DNA from: Deltaproteobacteria bacterium
Lineage (GTDB): Bacteria; Desulfobacterota; Desulfovibrionia; Desulfovibrionales; Desulfovibrionaceae
Assembly: GCA_025350085.1 (NCBI GenBank)
Contig: JANXYI010000091.1
Coordinates: 1-8,075, forward strand
DNA: 8,075 nucleotides
Direction of reading: 5' to 3'
The notes beneath the pieces were generated by a model. It was not told the DNA's origin. It did no database searches and was given only the letters and a program-made list of their open reading frames with translations. The translations under genes were made by a program, and so were the position numbers. Within the stretch, counting starts at the first letter, position 1; every line of letters begins with the position of its first letter. Of the stretch, positions 1 through 6,202 are shown in pieces.

Positions 1-381
1 CACACTTTTGACCACACCTTTGTCGTTAAATTCAATAGTTACGCCACGACCCATAAGAAGCGGATCGCCTGGGTATGGAGCCCATAATGTCAAGCGTTTA
101 TATTTAAAAATATCCCTACCGTTTATGTCTTTCTTGAATAGATTGGCAATTTCTTTATCAACTTCTTCGTCTGAAAAAGAGATGATATTTCGTACCGCTG
201 CAAGGCAGGCATCAAGGTGTTGGTGCAAACACCCTGACTCGTTATCTGGTGAACTGCTACTCCATTGCATCGGGACACCAAGTTGACCAGCATAAAGATA
301 CCGGCAAGGCAAAGTAAGCAGCATGTAACAGATAGCTACGCCACATGTGAACAATGGGAATCGCATGTAATATCTGTTCAT
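1..381 (-). CDS. Partial AT-rich gene for a putative secreted protein of unknown family
   Basis: An uninterrupted minus-strand frame of 127 codons starts with ATG at 381 and runs off the left edge, so the C-terminus is missing. I do not recognise the family. The N-terminus looks like a signal peptide: a basic start (MNRYYMR), a hydrophobic core around residues 8-25 and a possible cleavage site near residues 31-33 (LYAG). The mature part has Cys residues in a CLHQHLDAC motif, then a charged stretch (DEEVDKEI), and near the window edge a beta-like segment (GVTIEFNDKGVVKSV). A weak AAGGGA lies about 11 bases before the ATG; the next in-frame ATG at 366 has no better ribosome site. It follows the M48 protease gene by 32 bases on the same strand, with no terminator seen. 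GC is about 43% by hand count against about 68% in its neighbour, and the codons are AT-rich (AGA, TTA, ATA, TTT), which suggests foreign origin. A real gene is likely because the frame is open and has start and export signals. Confidence 0.65.
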   Translation of the reverse strand, partial: MNRYYMRFPLFTCGVAICYMLLTLPCRYLYAGQLGVPMQWSSSSPDNESGCLHQHLDACLAAVRNIISFSDEEVDKEIANLFKKDINGRDIFKYKRLTLWAPYPGDPLLMGRGVTIEFNDKGVVKSV

Positions 382-410
382 AACAAAACTTGTCCCTTGC
401 CTATATATGG

Positions 411-435
411 CCCCTACCTCCCCAACCCCAACCCC
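411..435 (-). other. Potential G-quadruplex over a stop codon
   Basis: The plus strand shows four runs of four C at 411-414, 420-423, 426-429 and 432-435. The minus strand, which is the coding and mRNA-like strand here, therefore carries G4-TT-G4-TT-G4-(5 bases)-G4. This fits the classic intramolecular quadruplex pattern with room for four tetrads and short loops. It encodes the last residues of the M48 protease (VGVGLGLGR) and covers its TAG stop at 414-416. It lies exactly at the step from GC-rich to AT-rich DNA, 30 bases before the next start codon. A role in ending translation or in attenuating transcription is inference only. Confidence 0.55.
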
Positions 436-1538
436 ACGCCCACCGGCGCCCATCCGTCCTTCATGGTCGGCTTCTTCTCGGCCGTGTCGATCTTCATTTC
501 CGGAATGAGCGGCTGGCCGAGCGCCGTCTTTTTGTGGATCTCGGCGATGGCCGCCTCCTGCGCCACATAGCGTGCGGCGAGCTTCGGGTGCGTGCTGCCG
601 CGGTTGATGGAGGCCGGGGAGTCCAGCGCCAGCTTGCGCAGAAACTCCGGGGCGCGTTCAAACTCCAGCCCGGCGCGCGCGGCCAGATACAGGCCCACGT
701 AGTCGGCCTCGTATTCAAAGTCCTGGCTGGAGTCGAGGTAGGCGAAATTTCCATAGATGCTGCCCGCGTTGGTGCGCGTGGCGCCGTCCAGAATCCGGGA
801 GATGTAGATGTCCTTCCACAGTTCCAGCGTCTTCTTCTCCCTGTGGCCCATGAGGTTGTGCGCCATCTCGTGGGCCACCACCACGCCGAGCTCGTCGCCG
901 CTAAAGGCGTTCATCAGGCCTGAAAAAATGACGATGGACGTGCCCGTGGCATAGGCGTTGACCTCGCCGTTGTCCTGCAAGCGCACAGGATAGTCGCAGG
1001 CCAGCACGGGCTGCACCAGGGCAGTGATCCGCTGGGCCTTGCGCAGGAGGGTGAACTTGATGGGCTTGCCCGCCTCAACCAGCGGGGCCACGTGCAGCTT
1101 GAAGAAGGCGGACGCGGCCAGCCCCCTGGGGGTCTCGATGTCGTTCACGGCGAGCACGATGTCGTCCTCGCGCAGTCCGGCCACGTGCGCCGGGCCTTCC
1201 CGGCCGACGAGCGTCACGCGGATGCGCTCGTCCATCTCGTACACGCTTTCCATGGCGTCGCGCCTGCGGCCCCGGTAGTCGTCCAGGTTGTGCACGGCCA
1301 TGGCGATGATGAAGCGGGTGCGGTCGCCGCAGAGGTCGGCGTTGCCGATGAGCAGGGGTGTGGACAGGTCGGACAACCTTTTCAGCATCACCTGGTCGCG
1401 GCCCACTACCATCTCGTACATGCGGCCCGCCTCGGCCGCGACCTCCACGTCGTCGATGTCCGGCCGCCTGGTCACGGAGCCGCAGCCGCAGAGCAGGACG
1501 AGCAGAATCAGGACGAGGATGGCGCGCAACACGGCCAT
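414..1538 (-). CDS. PDZ-containing M48 family metalloprotease, lipoprotein
   Basis: This 374-residue protein is a predicted zinc metallopeptidase anchored by lipid in the cell envelope. Residues 1-19 form a lipoprotein signal (hydrophobic ILVLILLVLLCGC) with the lipidated Cys at 19; the following Gly gives no inner-membrane retention signal, so the outer membrane is likely. A PDZ-like domain lies at about 100-178, seen by AHVAGLREDDIVLAVND. The M48 catalytic domain follows: HEMAH at 223-227 (zinc ligands His223 and His227, catalytic Glu224) with GH at 231-232, and EYEAD at 275-279, where Glu277 is the expected third ligand. The active site looks intact. The ATG at 1538 is chosen because GGAGGT sits six bases upstream and the signal peptide begins there; the frame is open further upstream, but that extension overlaps nadB and lacks such features. 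M48 lipoproteins such as LoiP and BepA act in outer-membrane protein quality control; the same role here is inference. It lies 49 bases after nadB and is probably cotranscribed with it. Confidence 0.9.
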   Translation of the reverse strand: MAVLRAILVLILLVLLCGCGSVTRRPDIDDVEVAAEAGRMYEMVVGRDQVMLKRLSDLSTPLLIGNADLCGDRTRFIIAMAVHNLDDYRGRRRDAMESVYEMDERIRVTLVGREGPAHVAGLREDDIVLAVNDIETPRGLAASAFFKLHVAPLVEAGKPIKFTLLRKAQRITALVQPVLACDYPVRLQDNGEVNAYATGTSIVIFSGLMNAFSGDELGVVVAHEMAHNLMGHREKKTLELWKDIYISRILDGATRTNAGSIYGNFAYLDSSQDFEYEADYVGLYLAARAGLEFERAPEFLRKLALDSPASINRGSTHPKLAARYVAQEAAIAEIHKKTALGQPLIPEMKIDTAEKKPTMKDGWAPVGVGLGLGR

Positions 1539-1587
1539 GGCAGACCTCCGTTTCTGTATACACCGTCCTGTATGCGAAACGCCGCGG

Positions 1588-3180
1588 CTAGTCCACCCGG
1601 TAGTGGCAGCCCTTGCTTTTGGTGTTGCGCATGGCCGCCAGCGTGACCACGTAAGCGGTCTGGCAGCCGTGGAACAGGTCGATGATGGGCTTGCTGATGG
1701 GCGTCTTCTGGTAGAAGTCGTGCATGTTCTTGGACAGGTTGCGCAGGTCCTCGAAGGCGCGGCGCAGCCTTGCTGTAGAGCGGATAACCCCCACATAATT
1801 CCACATGGTGTTGCGGATGGTGGCCCAGTCCTGGGCGATGAGCGCCGGGTCCTCGTTGTGGATGTCGCCGGGGTTCTGCCAGTCCGGGATGGCGTCCACC
1901 AGCTTTTTCGTCAGGCGCCACTTGGAGCCCAGGCGCTTCACGATGTCCTGCCCGGCGCTGTAGCCCCAGAGCATGCCCTCCAATAGCGAGGTGCTGGCCA
2001 GGCGGTTGGCGCCGTGCACGCCGGTGCAGGTGCACTCCCCGGCGGCGTAGAGGCGCTCCAGCGTGGTGCGGCCGCGGGTGTCGACCAGGATGCCGCCGCA
2101 GAAATAGTGCGCCGCAGGCACCACCGGAATGGGCGTGGTGCGCATGTCCAGGCCCTGCTCCTGGCACTTGCCGTAGATGGTCGGGAAGCGCTCGGCCACG
2201 GCGTTGTGCATGCCGCGGGTGGTGTCGAGGTACACGCAGTCCTCGTCCGTGGCCAGCATCTCGGCCATGATGGCGCGGGTCACGATGTCGCGCGGGGCCA
2301 GGTCGGCGCGCTGGTCGTACCGGGCCATGAAGAATTCGCCCTTGCCGTTGACCAGGCGCGCGCCCTCGCCGCGCACGGCCTCGGAGATCAGGAAGCGGCG
2401 CTCGAAGCGCCGGGCGCCCTGGTAGAAGGCCGTGGGGTGGAACTGCACGTATTCCAGATTGTGCAGCTTGACGCCCGCGCGGTTGGCCATGGACAGCCCG
2501 GAGCCGATGGACCCGCGCGAGTTGGTGGTGTGCAGATACACGTGCCCGGCCCCGCCCGTGGCCAGCACCGTGAAGTCGGCCAGCACGATCTCCACCTGGC
2601 TGAGCTGCTCGTTGAAGACGTAGGCCCCCACGCACTGGTTGGCCAGGCTGTATTTGAAGTCCAGGTGCGTGGCGTGGTGGTGGGTGGTAAGCAGGTCGAT
2701 GGCCGTGCGCTGCGTGAGCACGCGGATGTTCGGCGCGTCGGCCACGGCCTGGGTCAGCCTCTGCATGATGGTCAGGCCGGTGTGGTCCGCGGCGTAAAGG
2801 ATGCGGGCCAGGCTGTGCCCGCCCTCGCGGGTAAAGTTCCAGGCCTCGGCGCCGTGCTGGGAAAAGGGCACGTGGTAGGCGTCGATGAGGGTCTTCTGCA
2901 GGACCTTGGGGCCCTTGTGGCAGAGGTAGCGTACGGCGCGCAGGTAGTTCTGGCGCCACCCTGCGGTCAGGATGTCCTTTTCCAGGATGCCCGGGTCGTC
3001 ATCCTCGGCGTGGAAGACGATGCCGCCCTGGGCCAGGCGCGTGTTGCCCGCAAACAGGTCCTCCCCGGCGGTGAGCAGGATCACGTCCGCCCCGGACTCG
3101 GCCAGGGTCAGCGCGGCCATGGACCCGGCGATGCCCGAGCCGATGACCAGCACGTCGGTCTTCAGGCGGTAGTCGATCAT
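1588..3180 (-). CDS. nadB: L-aspartate oxidase
   Basis: NadB is a cytoplasmic flavoprotein that oxidises L-aspartate to iminoaspartate, the first step of de novo NAD synthesis; the unstable product is passed to NadA. The 530-residue protein is full length for the family (about 540 in E. coli). Visible parts are the FAD-binding GSGIAG at 14-19, the flavin-linked NTRLAQGG at 46-53, REGGHS at 118-123, EYVQFHPTA at 243-251, the catalytic Arg region APRDIV with Arg297, and HYFCGG with His358. The FAD-binding AAGECTCTGVHGANRLAS lies at 379-396. The C-terminal helical domain has MWNYVGVIRS. Arg297 and His358 correspond in motif context to the catalytic Arg and His of E. coli NadB (my alignment by eye). 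The ATG at 3180 has AAGGAG five bases upstream. The gene follows nadA by 33 bases, in operon with nadA and nadC. The related flavoproteins SdhA and FrdA are less likely because the two partner genes of the pathway are adjacent. Confidence 0.97.
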   Translation of the reverse strand: MIDYRLKTDVLVIGSGIAGSMAALTLAESGADVILLTAGEDLFAGNTRLAQGGIVFHAEDDDPGILEKDILTAGWRQNYLRAVRYLCHKGPKVLQKTLIDAYHVPFSQHGAEAWNFTREGGHSLARILYAADHTGLTIMQRLTQAVADAPNIRVLTQRTAIDLLTTHHHATHLDFKYSLANQCVGAYVFNEQLSQVEIVLADFTVLATGGAGHVYLHTTNSRGSIGSGLSMANRAGVKLHNLEYVQFHPTAFYQGARRFERRFLISEAVRGEGARLVNGKGEFFMARYDQRADLAPRDIVTRAIMAEMLATDEDCVYLDTTRGMHNAVAERFPTIYGKCQEQGLDMRTTPIPVVPAAHYFCGGILVDTRGRTTLERLYAAGECTCTGVHGANRLASTSLLEGMLWGYSAGQDIVKRLGSKWRLTKKLVDAIPDWQNPGDIHNEDPALIAQDWATIRNTMWNYVGVIRSTARLRRAFEDLRNLSKNMHDFYQKTPISKPIIDLFHGCQTAYVVTLAAMRNTKSKGCHYRVD

Positions 3181-3213
3181 CCGGGCTCCTTGAAGGCGGG
3201 GGGCTGGCCCGGC

Positions 3214-4245
3214 TTACGCGCAGATGCGCAGCATGCGCTCCAGGGCCACGCGGGAATGCTCGGTGACGTCGGTGGAGAGGCTCACCGGCGGCGCGGCTTC
3301 CAGGTTCTCCAGCAGCGCGGCCAGGCGCTCTTCGGTGATCTTGGCCATGTTGGAGCAGGTGAGTGGCTTGAGGGGCACGATCTGTTTGCCCTGGGCCTTG
3401 TGGCGCGCGGCCAGGCGGTTCACCAGGTTGCACTCCGTGCCCACGGCGATCCGGGCGCCGCTCGGCGCGTCGGCGCAGTACCTGATGAGATACGAGGTGG
3501 AGCCGGCGCCGTCTGCTGCGCGCACCACGCGCGGCGAGCATTCCGGATGCACGACCACGCGCACCCCGGGCATGGCCCGGCGCAGGTCCTCGACGTGGCG
3601 TTTCTTGAACTGGTGGTGGATGGCGCAGGCGCCGGGCCAGATCAAGAGGCGCGCGTACTGGGCCTTCTTGTGGTCGATGCGCTGGCCGCCCTGGCGGATG
3701 TCGAGCTCCAGGCGCTCGGTGGCGTCCAGGTTGATCTGGTTGGCGGTGTTGTGGGCCAGGTTCTTGTCCGGCAGAAAGAGCACGGCGTCGCCCTGCTGCA
3801 GCGCCCATTCGAGCATGACGCGGGCATTGGACGAGGTGCACACGCTCCCGCCGTACAGGCCGCACAAGGCTTTGACCTCGGCCGAGGAATTGACATAGGC
3901 CAGCGGGATGACCAGCCGGCCGTCCTCGCGCAGGGCCGCGAGCACATCCTCCACGCGCCCGGCCGGGGCCATGTCGGCCATGGGGCAGGTGGCCTCACTG
4001 AACGGGATGTGGACCTTCTGGCCCGGCCTGGCCAGGGCCGCGGCAGACTCGGCCATGAAATACACGCCGCAGAAGACCACGTGCTCGGCGGCCAGGCCTT
4101 CGATCCTGCGCGCCAGCTCCAGGGAGTCGCCCTGGAAATCCACGTGGCGGAGGACCTCATCGGCCTGATAGTGGTGGCCCAGGATGGCCAGCCGGTCTCC
4201 GTACTGCGCGCGCAGGGCGGTGATGCGATCAAACAGGGCGCTCAT
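3214..4245 (-). CDS. nadA: Quinolinate synthase (4Fe-4S enzyme)
   Basis: NadA condenses iminoaspartate with dihydroxyacetone phosphate to give quinolinate, using an oxygen-sensitive [4Fe-4S] cluster. The 343-residue protein shows GHHYQADEV at 23-31, GDSLELAR at 39-46, FCGVYFMAES at 58-67, YVNSSAEVKA at 117-126, PDKNLAHN at 159-166, HPEC at 233-236, GSTSYLI at 248-254 and GTECNLV at 269-275. The likely cluster ligands are Cys87 (in ATCPMADM), Cys207 (in WPGACAIHHQF) and Cys297 (in PLTCSNM). Their spacing, 120 and 90 residues, equals what I recall for Bacillus subtilis NadA (110, 230, 320) and differs from the shorter spacing of the E. coli and Thermotoga enzymes. The ATG at 4245 has AGGA about seven bases upstream; a further GAGGAG lies before that. 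It sits 91 bases after nadC and 33 before nadB, so substrate and product enzymes are co-encoded. Confidence 0.97.
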   Translation of the reverse strand: MSALFDRITALRAQYGDRLAILGHHYQADEVLRHVDFQGDSLELARRIEGLAAEHVVFCGVYFMAESAAALARPGQKVHIPFSEATCPMADMAPAGRVEDVLAALREDGRLVIPLAYVNSSAEVKALCGLYGGSVCTSSNARVMLEWALQQGDAVLFLPDKNLAHNTANQINLDATERLELDIRQGGQRIDHKKAQYARLLIWPGACAIHHQFKKRHVEDLRRAMPGVRVVVHPECSPRVVRAADGAGSTSYLIRYCADAPSGARIAVGTECNLVNRLAARHKAQGKQIVPLKPLTCSNMAKITEERLAALLENLEAAPPVSLSTDVTEHSRVALERMLRICA

Positions 4246-4336
4246 GCTGTCCTCATGCTCCTCAAGCTTCCGGCCTCATTGCGTGTGCATACCCGTGTTG
4301 CCGGGCATATTCAAGCGGCCGATCATTCCAGTGGCC

Positions 4337-5233
4337 CTATTCCAGCCGACTGATGCGCATGCTCAGGTCCGCGGCCGGAGCCGAGTGGGTGATGCGGCCC
4401 ACGGACACGAAGTCCGGACCGAGAGCCCCGATGGCGGCGATGTTCGAAAGATCCACGCCGCCGCTGACCTCGGTCTCGATGCCTTGCGGGATGCGGGCGA
4501 GCGCCTGGCCCAGGAGGGGGAGGTCCATGTTGTCGAGCATGATGCGCGAGACCTGCGCGGCCACCGCCTCGTCCACCTCGGCAAGCGTCCGGCACTCCAC
4601 CTCGATGGGCGGGCAGTCGTCGGGGTAGGCCTGGCGCAGCTTGGTCACGGCCGGGGTGATGCCCCCGGCGCGGTCCGTGTGGTTGTCCTTGACCATGAGC
4701 ATTTCGGAGAGGTTCAGGCGGTGGTTTTGGCCCCCGCCCACGAGCACGGCGTATTTCTCGGGGTAGCGCAGGCCGGGCAGGGTCTTGCGGGTGTCGAGGA
4801 GCTTGGTGCGCGAGCCTTTGAGCTCGGCCACGTAGCGCGCGGTGAGCGTGGCGATGCCCGACAGATGGCCCAGGTAGTTCAGGATCACGCGCTCGGTGCG
4901 CAAAAGGTGCTGGGCCGGGCCCTGGATGGCCGCGAGCATGGCCCCGGAGCTCACGCGCTCACCCTCGTCCACGTTGAGCAGGTGCTGGAACTCGCAGCCC
5001 GCGAATTCGAGGATCAGCGGGATGAGCGGCAGGCCGGCCACCACGCAGTCCTCTTTGGCTACGATGTGCGCCACGGCCAGGTCCGAGTCCTCGAAGATGC
5101 CAAGCGAGGTCAGGTCCCGGCCGTCCTCGCTCAGCGCGATGCGGATGCCGGCCAGCAGGAACAGCCGGGCCTCGGCCTGGAAGAAGGTGTCGAACATGGA
5201 ATCGGGCATGGTATCAGGCAAGGATGCGGACAT
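4337..5233 (-). CDS. nadC: Nicotinate-nucleotide pyrophosphorylase (carboxylating)
   Basis: NadC (quinolinate phosphoribosyltransferase) converts quinolinate and PRPP to nicotinate mononucleotide, CO2 and pyrophosphate, the step where the de novo route joins the NAD salvage route. The 298-residue protein has the two-part type II PRTase layout: an N-terminal domain to about residue 125 ending in ERVILNYLGHLSGIAT at 114-129, then an alpha/beta barrel with TRKTLPGLRYPEKYAV at 148-163, GGGQNHR at 166-172, KDNH at 182-185, EVE at 211-213, LDNMD at 233-237 and EVSGGV at 255-260. The basic residues expected to bind the substrate carboxylates and PRPP phosphates are present. The family more often has ESSGG where this one has EVSGG; I see no reason to think this harms activity. 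The start at 5233 is supported by GAGGGAGA about six bases upstream; Met9 and Met13 are alternatives. It is the first nad gene of the set and lies 85 bases after the flgO-like gene. Confidence 0.97.
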   Translation of the reverse strand: MSASLPDTMPDSMFDTFFQAEARLFLLAGIRIALSEDGRDLTSLGIFEDSDLAVAHIVAKEDCVVAGLPLIPLILEFAGCEFQHLLNVDEGERVSSGAMLAAIQGPAQHLLRTERVILNYLGHLSGIATLTARYVAELKGSRTKLLDTRKTLPGLRYPEKYAVLVGGGQNHRLNLSEMLMVKDNHTDRAGGITPAVTKLRQAYPDDCPPIEVECRTLAEVDEAVAAQVSRIMLDNMDLPLLGQALARIPQGIETEVSGGVDLSNIAAIGALGPDFVSVGRITHSAPAADLSMRISRLE

Positions 5234-5265
5234 GCGCGCGTCTCCCTCAAGTGTTGTGGACGAGA

Positions 5266-5294
5266 GTGGTAGGGGAGGATTCGCGCGGCGTCAA
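5266..5294 (-). promoter_or_regulatory. Possible sigma-70 type promoter for nadC
   Basis: On the minus strand TTGACG (5294-5289, five of six bases of the -35 consensus) is followed after exactly 17 bases by TACCAC (5271-5266, only three of six bases of the -10 consensus). It lies about 33 bases before the nadC start, in the only gap between the flgO-like gene and the nad genes. The weak -10 makes this a tentative call. If it is inactive, nad transcription would have to come from further upstream. Confidence 0.3.
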
Positions 5295-5318
5295 GAGCGG
5301 GACAAAAGGCGGGGGCCG

Positions 5319-6101
5319 CTAGCGCACGAGGTCGCGCTCGAGGTAGTTCTGGCGCTGGCCCCTGGGGTTGGTGATGTCATGCGGGCTGCCGGAAAGCGTG
5401 GTGCGCACCGAGGGCTTCAGGCCGCCATTCTGCTTAAGCTGCGGCAGCATGGCCCGGGTGTTGCGGTTCACGGGCACGGTCCAGCTGTGGGCGGCCATGA
5501 CCTGGTTGTCGTCGAGCGCCGTGATCCGGGCCGTGATGTACACCACCCGGTCGGCGATCAGGTAGGTGCCGGAAAGCACGCAGGGCCGCACCGGGCTCGA
5601 CTCTTCCACCATGCGCTGGTCCTCGGTCTTGCGCGCCTCGGCGTTCACGGGCATGGGGTCGTGCTCCACGGGCTTGGGTAAAGAGGTGAGCGGTATGCGC
5701 GCCGGGCCGTCCGTGACCTTGAAGTTGCGCATGGCCAGGCGCGCGGCCACCTGATCGGAGACCAGGCGTCCGAAGGGGGACGCGTCGGCCGGGTCCACGC
5801 GGTTGGTGAAGCGCTCGTAGTAGATGGGCGAGCGCTTGTTCATGGCGGGCATGAACAGGCCCATCATGTCGTCCGCGGCGTCGTAGTTGATGTCGGTGAG
5901 CGGGGTGCTGTCCTCGGCGAAGAGCTCGGACGTGGTGGGGCGAGAGCCCATGAGGTCGTCCTTGGCGTCGCCCATGGTGCGCTTGATGCTGTTGTAGTAG
6001 GAGGTGGTGGTGCTGCCCGCGCCGCAACCGGCGAGAGCGGCGCTGATCAGCAGGATCAGGGCCGGCAGGCAGGGGGTGCGGAGGCGGGTGCGCATGTTCA
6101 T
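5319..6101 (-). CDS. flgO: FlgO-family flagellar lipoprotein
   Basis: This 260-residue predicted lipoprotein resembles the FlgO family, outer-membrane proteins needed for normal flagellar motility in Vibrio. The N-terminus is a lipoprotein signal: basic residues, then LPALILLISAALAGC with the lipidated Cys at 26 and Gly at +2, which suits outer-membrane sorting. The mature part has the pattern I associate with FlgO: a segment after Asp78 (DDMMGLFMPAM), an F-N-R-V-D-P stretch followed by SPFGRLVSDQVAARLAMRNF (108-127), and a beta-rich part VLSGTYLIADRVVYITARI (175-193) leading to a strand with VPVNRNTRAML. The ATG at 6101 is preferred because GGAAGAG lies about six bases upstream and the signal peptide follows at once; the Met two codons later is an alternative, and an upstream extension to 6128 would add nine unlikely residues. 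A near-consensus sigma-28 promoter 49 bases upstream and motAB nearby support a flagellar role. Family call by eye; exact function unproven. Confidence 0.75.
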   Translation of the reverse strand: MNMRTRLRTPCLPALILLISAALAGCGAGSTTTSYYNSIKRTMGDAKDDLMGSRPTTSELFAEDSTPLTDINYDAADDMMGLFMPAMNKRSPIYYERFTNRVDPADASPFGRLVSDQVAARLAMRNFKVTDGPARIPLTSLPKPVEHDPMPVNAEARKTEDQRMVEESSPVRPCVLSGTYLIADRVVYITARITALDDNQVMAAHSWTVPVNRNTRAMLPQLKQNGGLKPSVRTTLSGSPHDITNPRGQRQNYLERDLVR

Positions 6102-6149
6102 GTCGTCTCTTCCGGGCGCGGGATGCAATGCTCTCCCGTCGCATAGGGG

Positions 6150-6176
6150 ATATCGTCCGTTGGCGAAAAAACTTTA
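6150..6176 (-). promoter_or_regulatory. Sigma-28 (FliA) promoter of the flgO-like gene
   Basis: Reading the minus strand, TAAAGTTT (6176-6169) matches the sigma-28 -35 consensus at all eight bases. After exactly 11 bases comes GACGATAT (6157-6150), which matches six of eight bases of the -10 consensus GCCGATAA. Transcription would start near 6143, giving a leader of about 42 bases before the ATG at 6101. Sigma-28 reads late flagellar genes, which fits a FlgO-family product. Seen in the sequence: the two boxes and the spacing. Inferred: that a FliA-type sigma factor of this organism uses it. Confidence 0.75.
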
Positions 6177-6196
6177 CGGCAGCTTTGGCGGGCCGT
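6166..6196 (-). terminator. Weak candidate terminator of the pnp gene
   Basis: Seven bases after the pnp stop the minus strand has ACGGC (6196-6192), an 11-base loop and GCCGT (6180-6176), then AAAG and a run of six T (6171-6166). The five-pair stem, the long loop and the gap before the T run make it a poor intrinsic terminator. The T run also forms part of the sigma-28 promoter of the next gene. Confidence 0.22.
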
Positions 6197-6202
6197 CCAG
6201 AC

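Noticed and set aside
400..410. TATATA as a -10 box for the AT-rich gene
   Set aside because: The start site would fall in or next to the ribosome site of the gene, and the only upstream -35 candidate (TTGGGG, 18-base spacing) is poor and inside the G-quadruplex.
8..570. Plus-strand open frames at 8-286 and 265-570
   Set aside because: No ribosome sites or family features. The minus strand has a better frame at 1-381 with a signal peptide, and the protease C-terminus covers the rest.
1558..1573. Inverted repeat ATACA, six bases, TGTAT between nadB and the protease gene
   Set aside because: Five base pairs only, no T run and no known operator match; likely chance.
414..1796. Longer N-terminal form of the M48 protease starting at 1796
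   Set aside because: The extra residues overlap the end of nadB in another frame, are rich in Arg, Ser and Thr as shadow translations are, and place the lipoprotein signal in the middle of the protein. The ATG at 1538 has a strong ribosome site.
1508..2959. A 483-codon minus-strand frame overlapping nadB
   Set aside because: A frame-shifted copy of nadB with extreme Arg, Pro, Gly and His content; nadB itself is intact.
4289..4308. Hairpin between nadC and nadA (ATACCCG, six-base loop, CGGGCAT)
   Set aside because: Seven positions with one mismatch and no T run on either side, so not a terminator. It could shape the nadA leader, but the evidence is too thin to call a regulator.
4311..4316. 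TTGAAT (minus strand) as -35 of a nadA promoter
   Set aside because: The hexamer 17 bases downstream (TATGCA) matches only three of six bases; no clear promoter, and nadA is likely read from nadC.
2014..4353. A 779-codon open frame on the plus strand across nadB and nadA
   Set aside because: It is the antisense shadow of GC-rich genes: rich in Gly, Ala, His and Val with no domain pattern, and opposite to clearly identified nadA and nadB.
5301..5321. Possible terminator at the flgO-like stop codon (GCGG, CCC, CCGC, then TTTT)
   Set aside because: Four-pair stem with a three-base loop and only four T; too weak to call.
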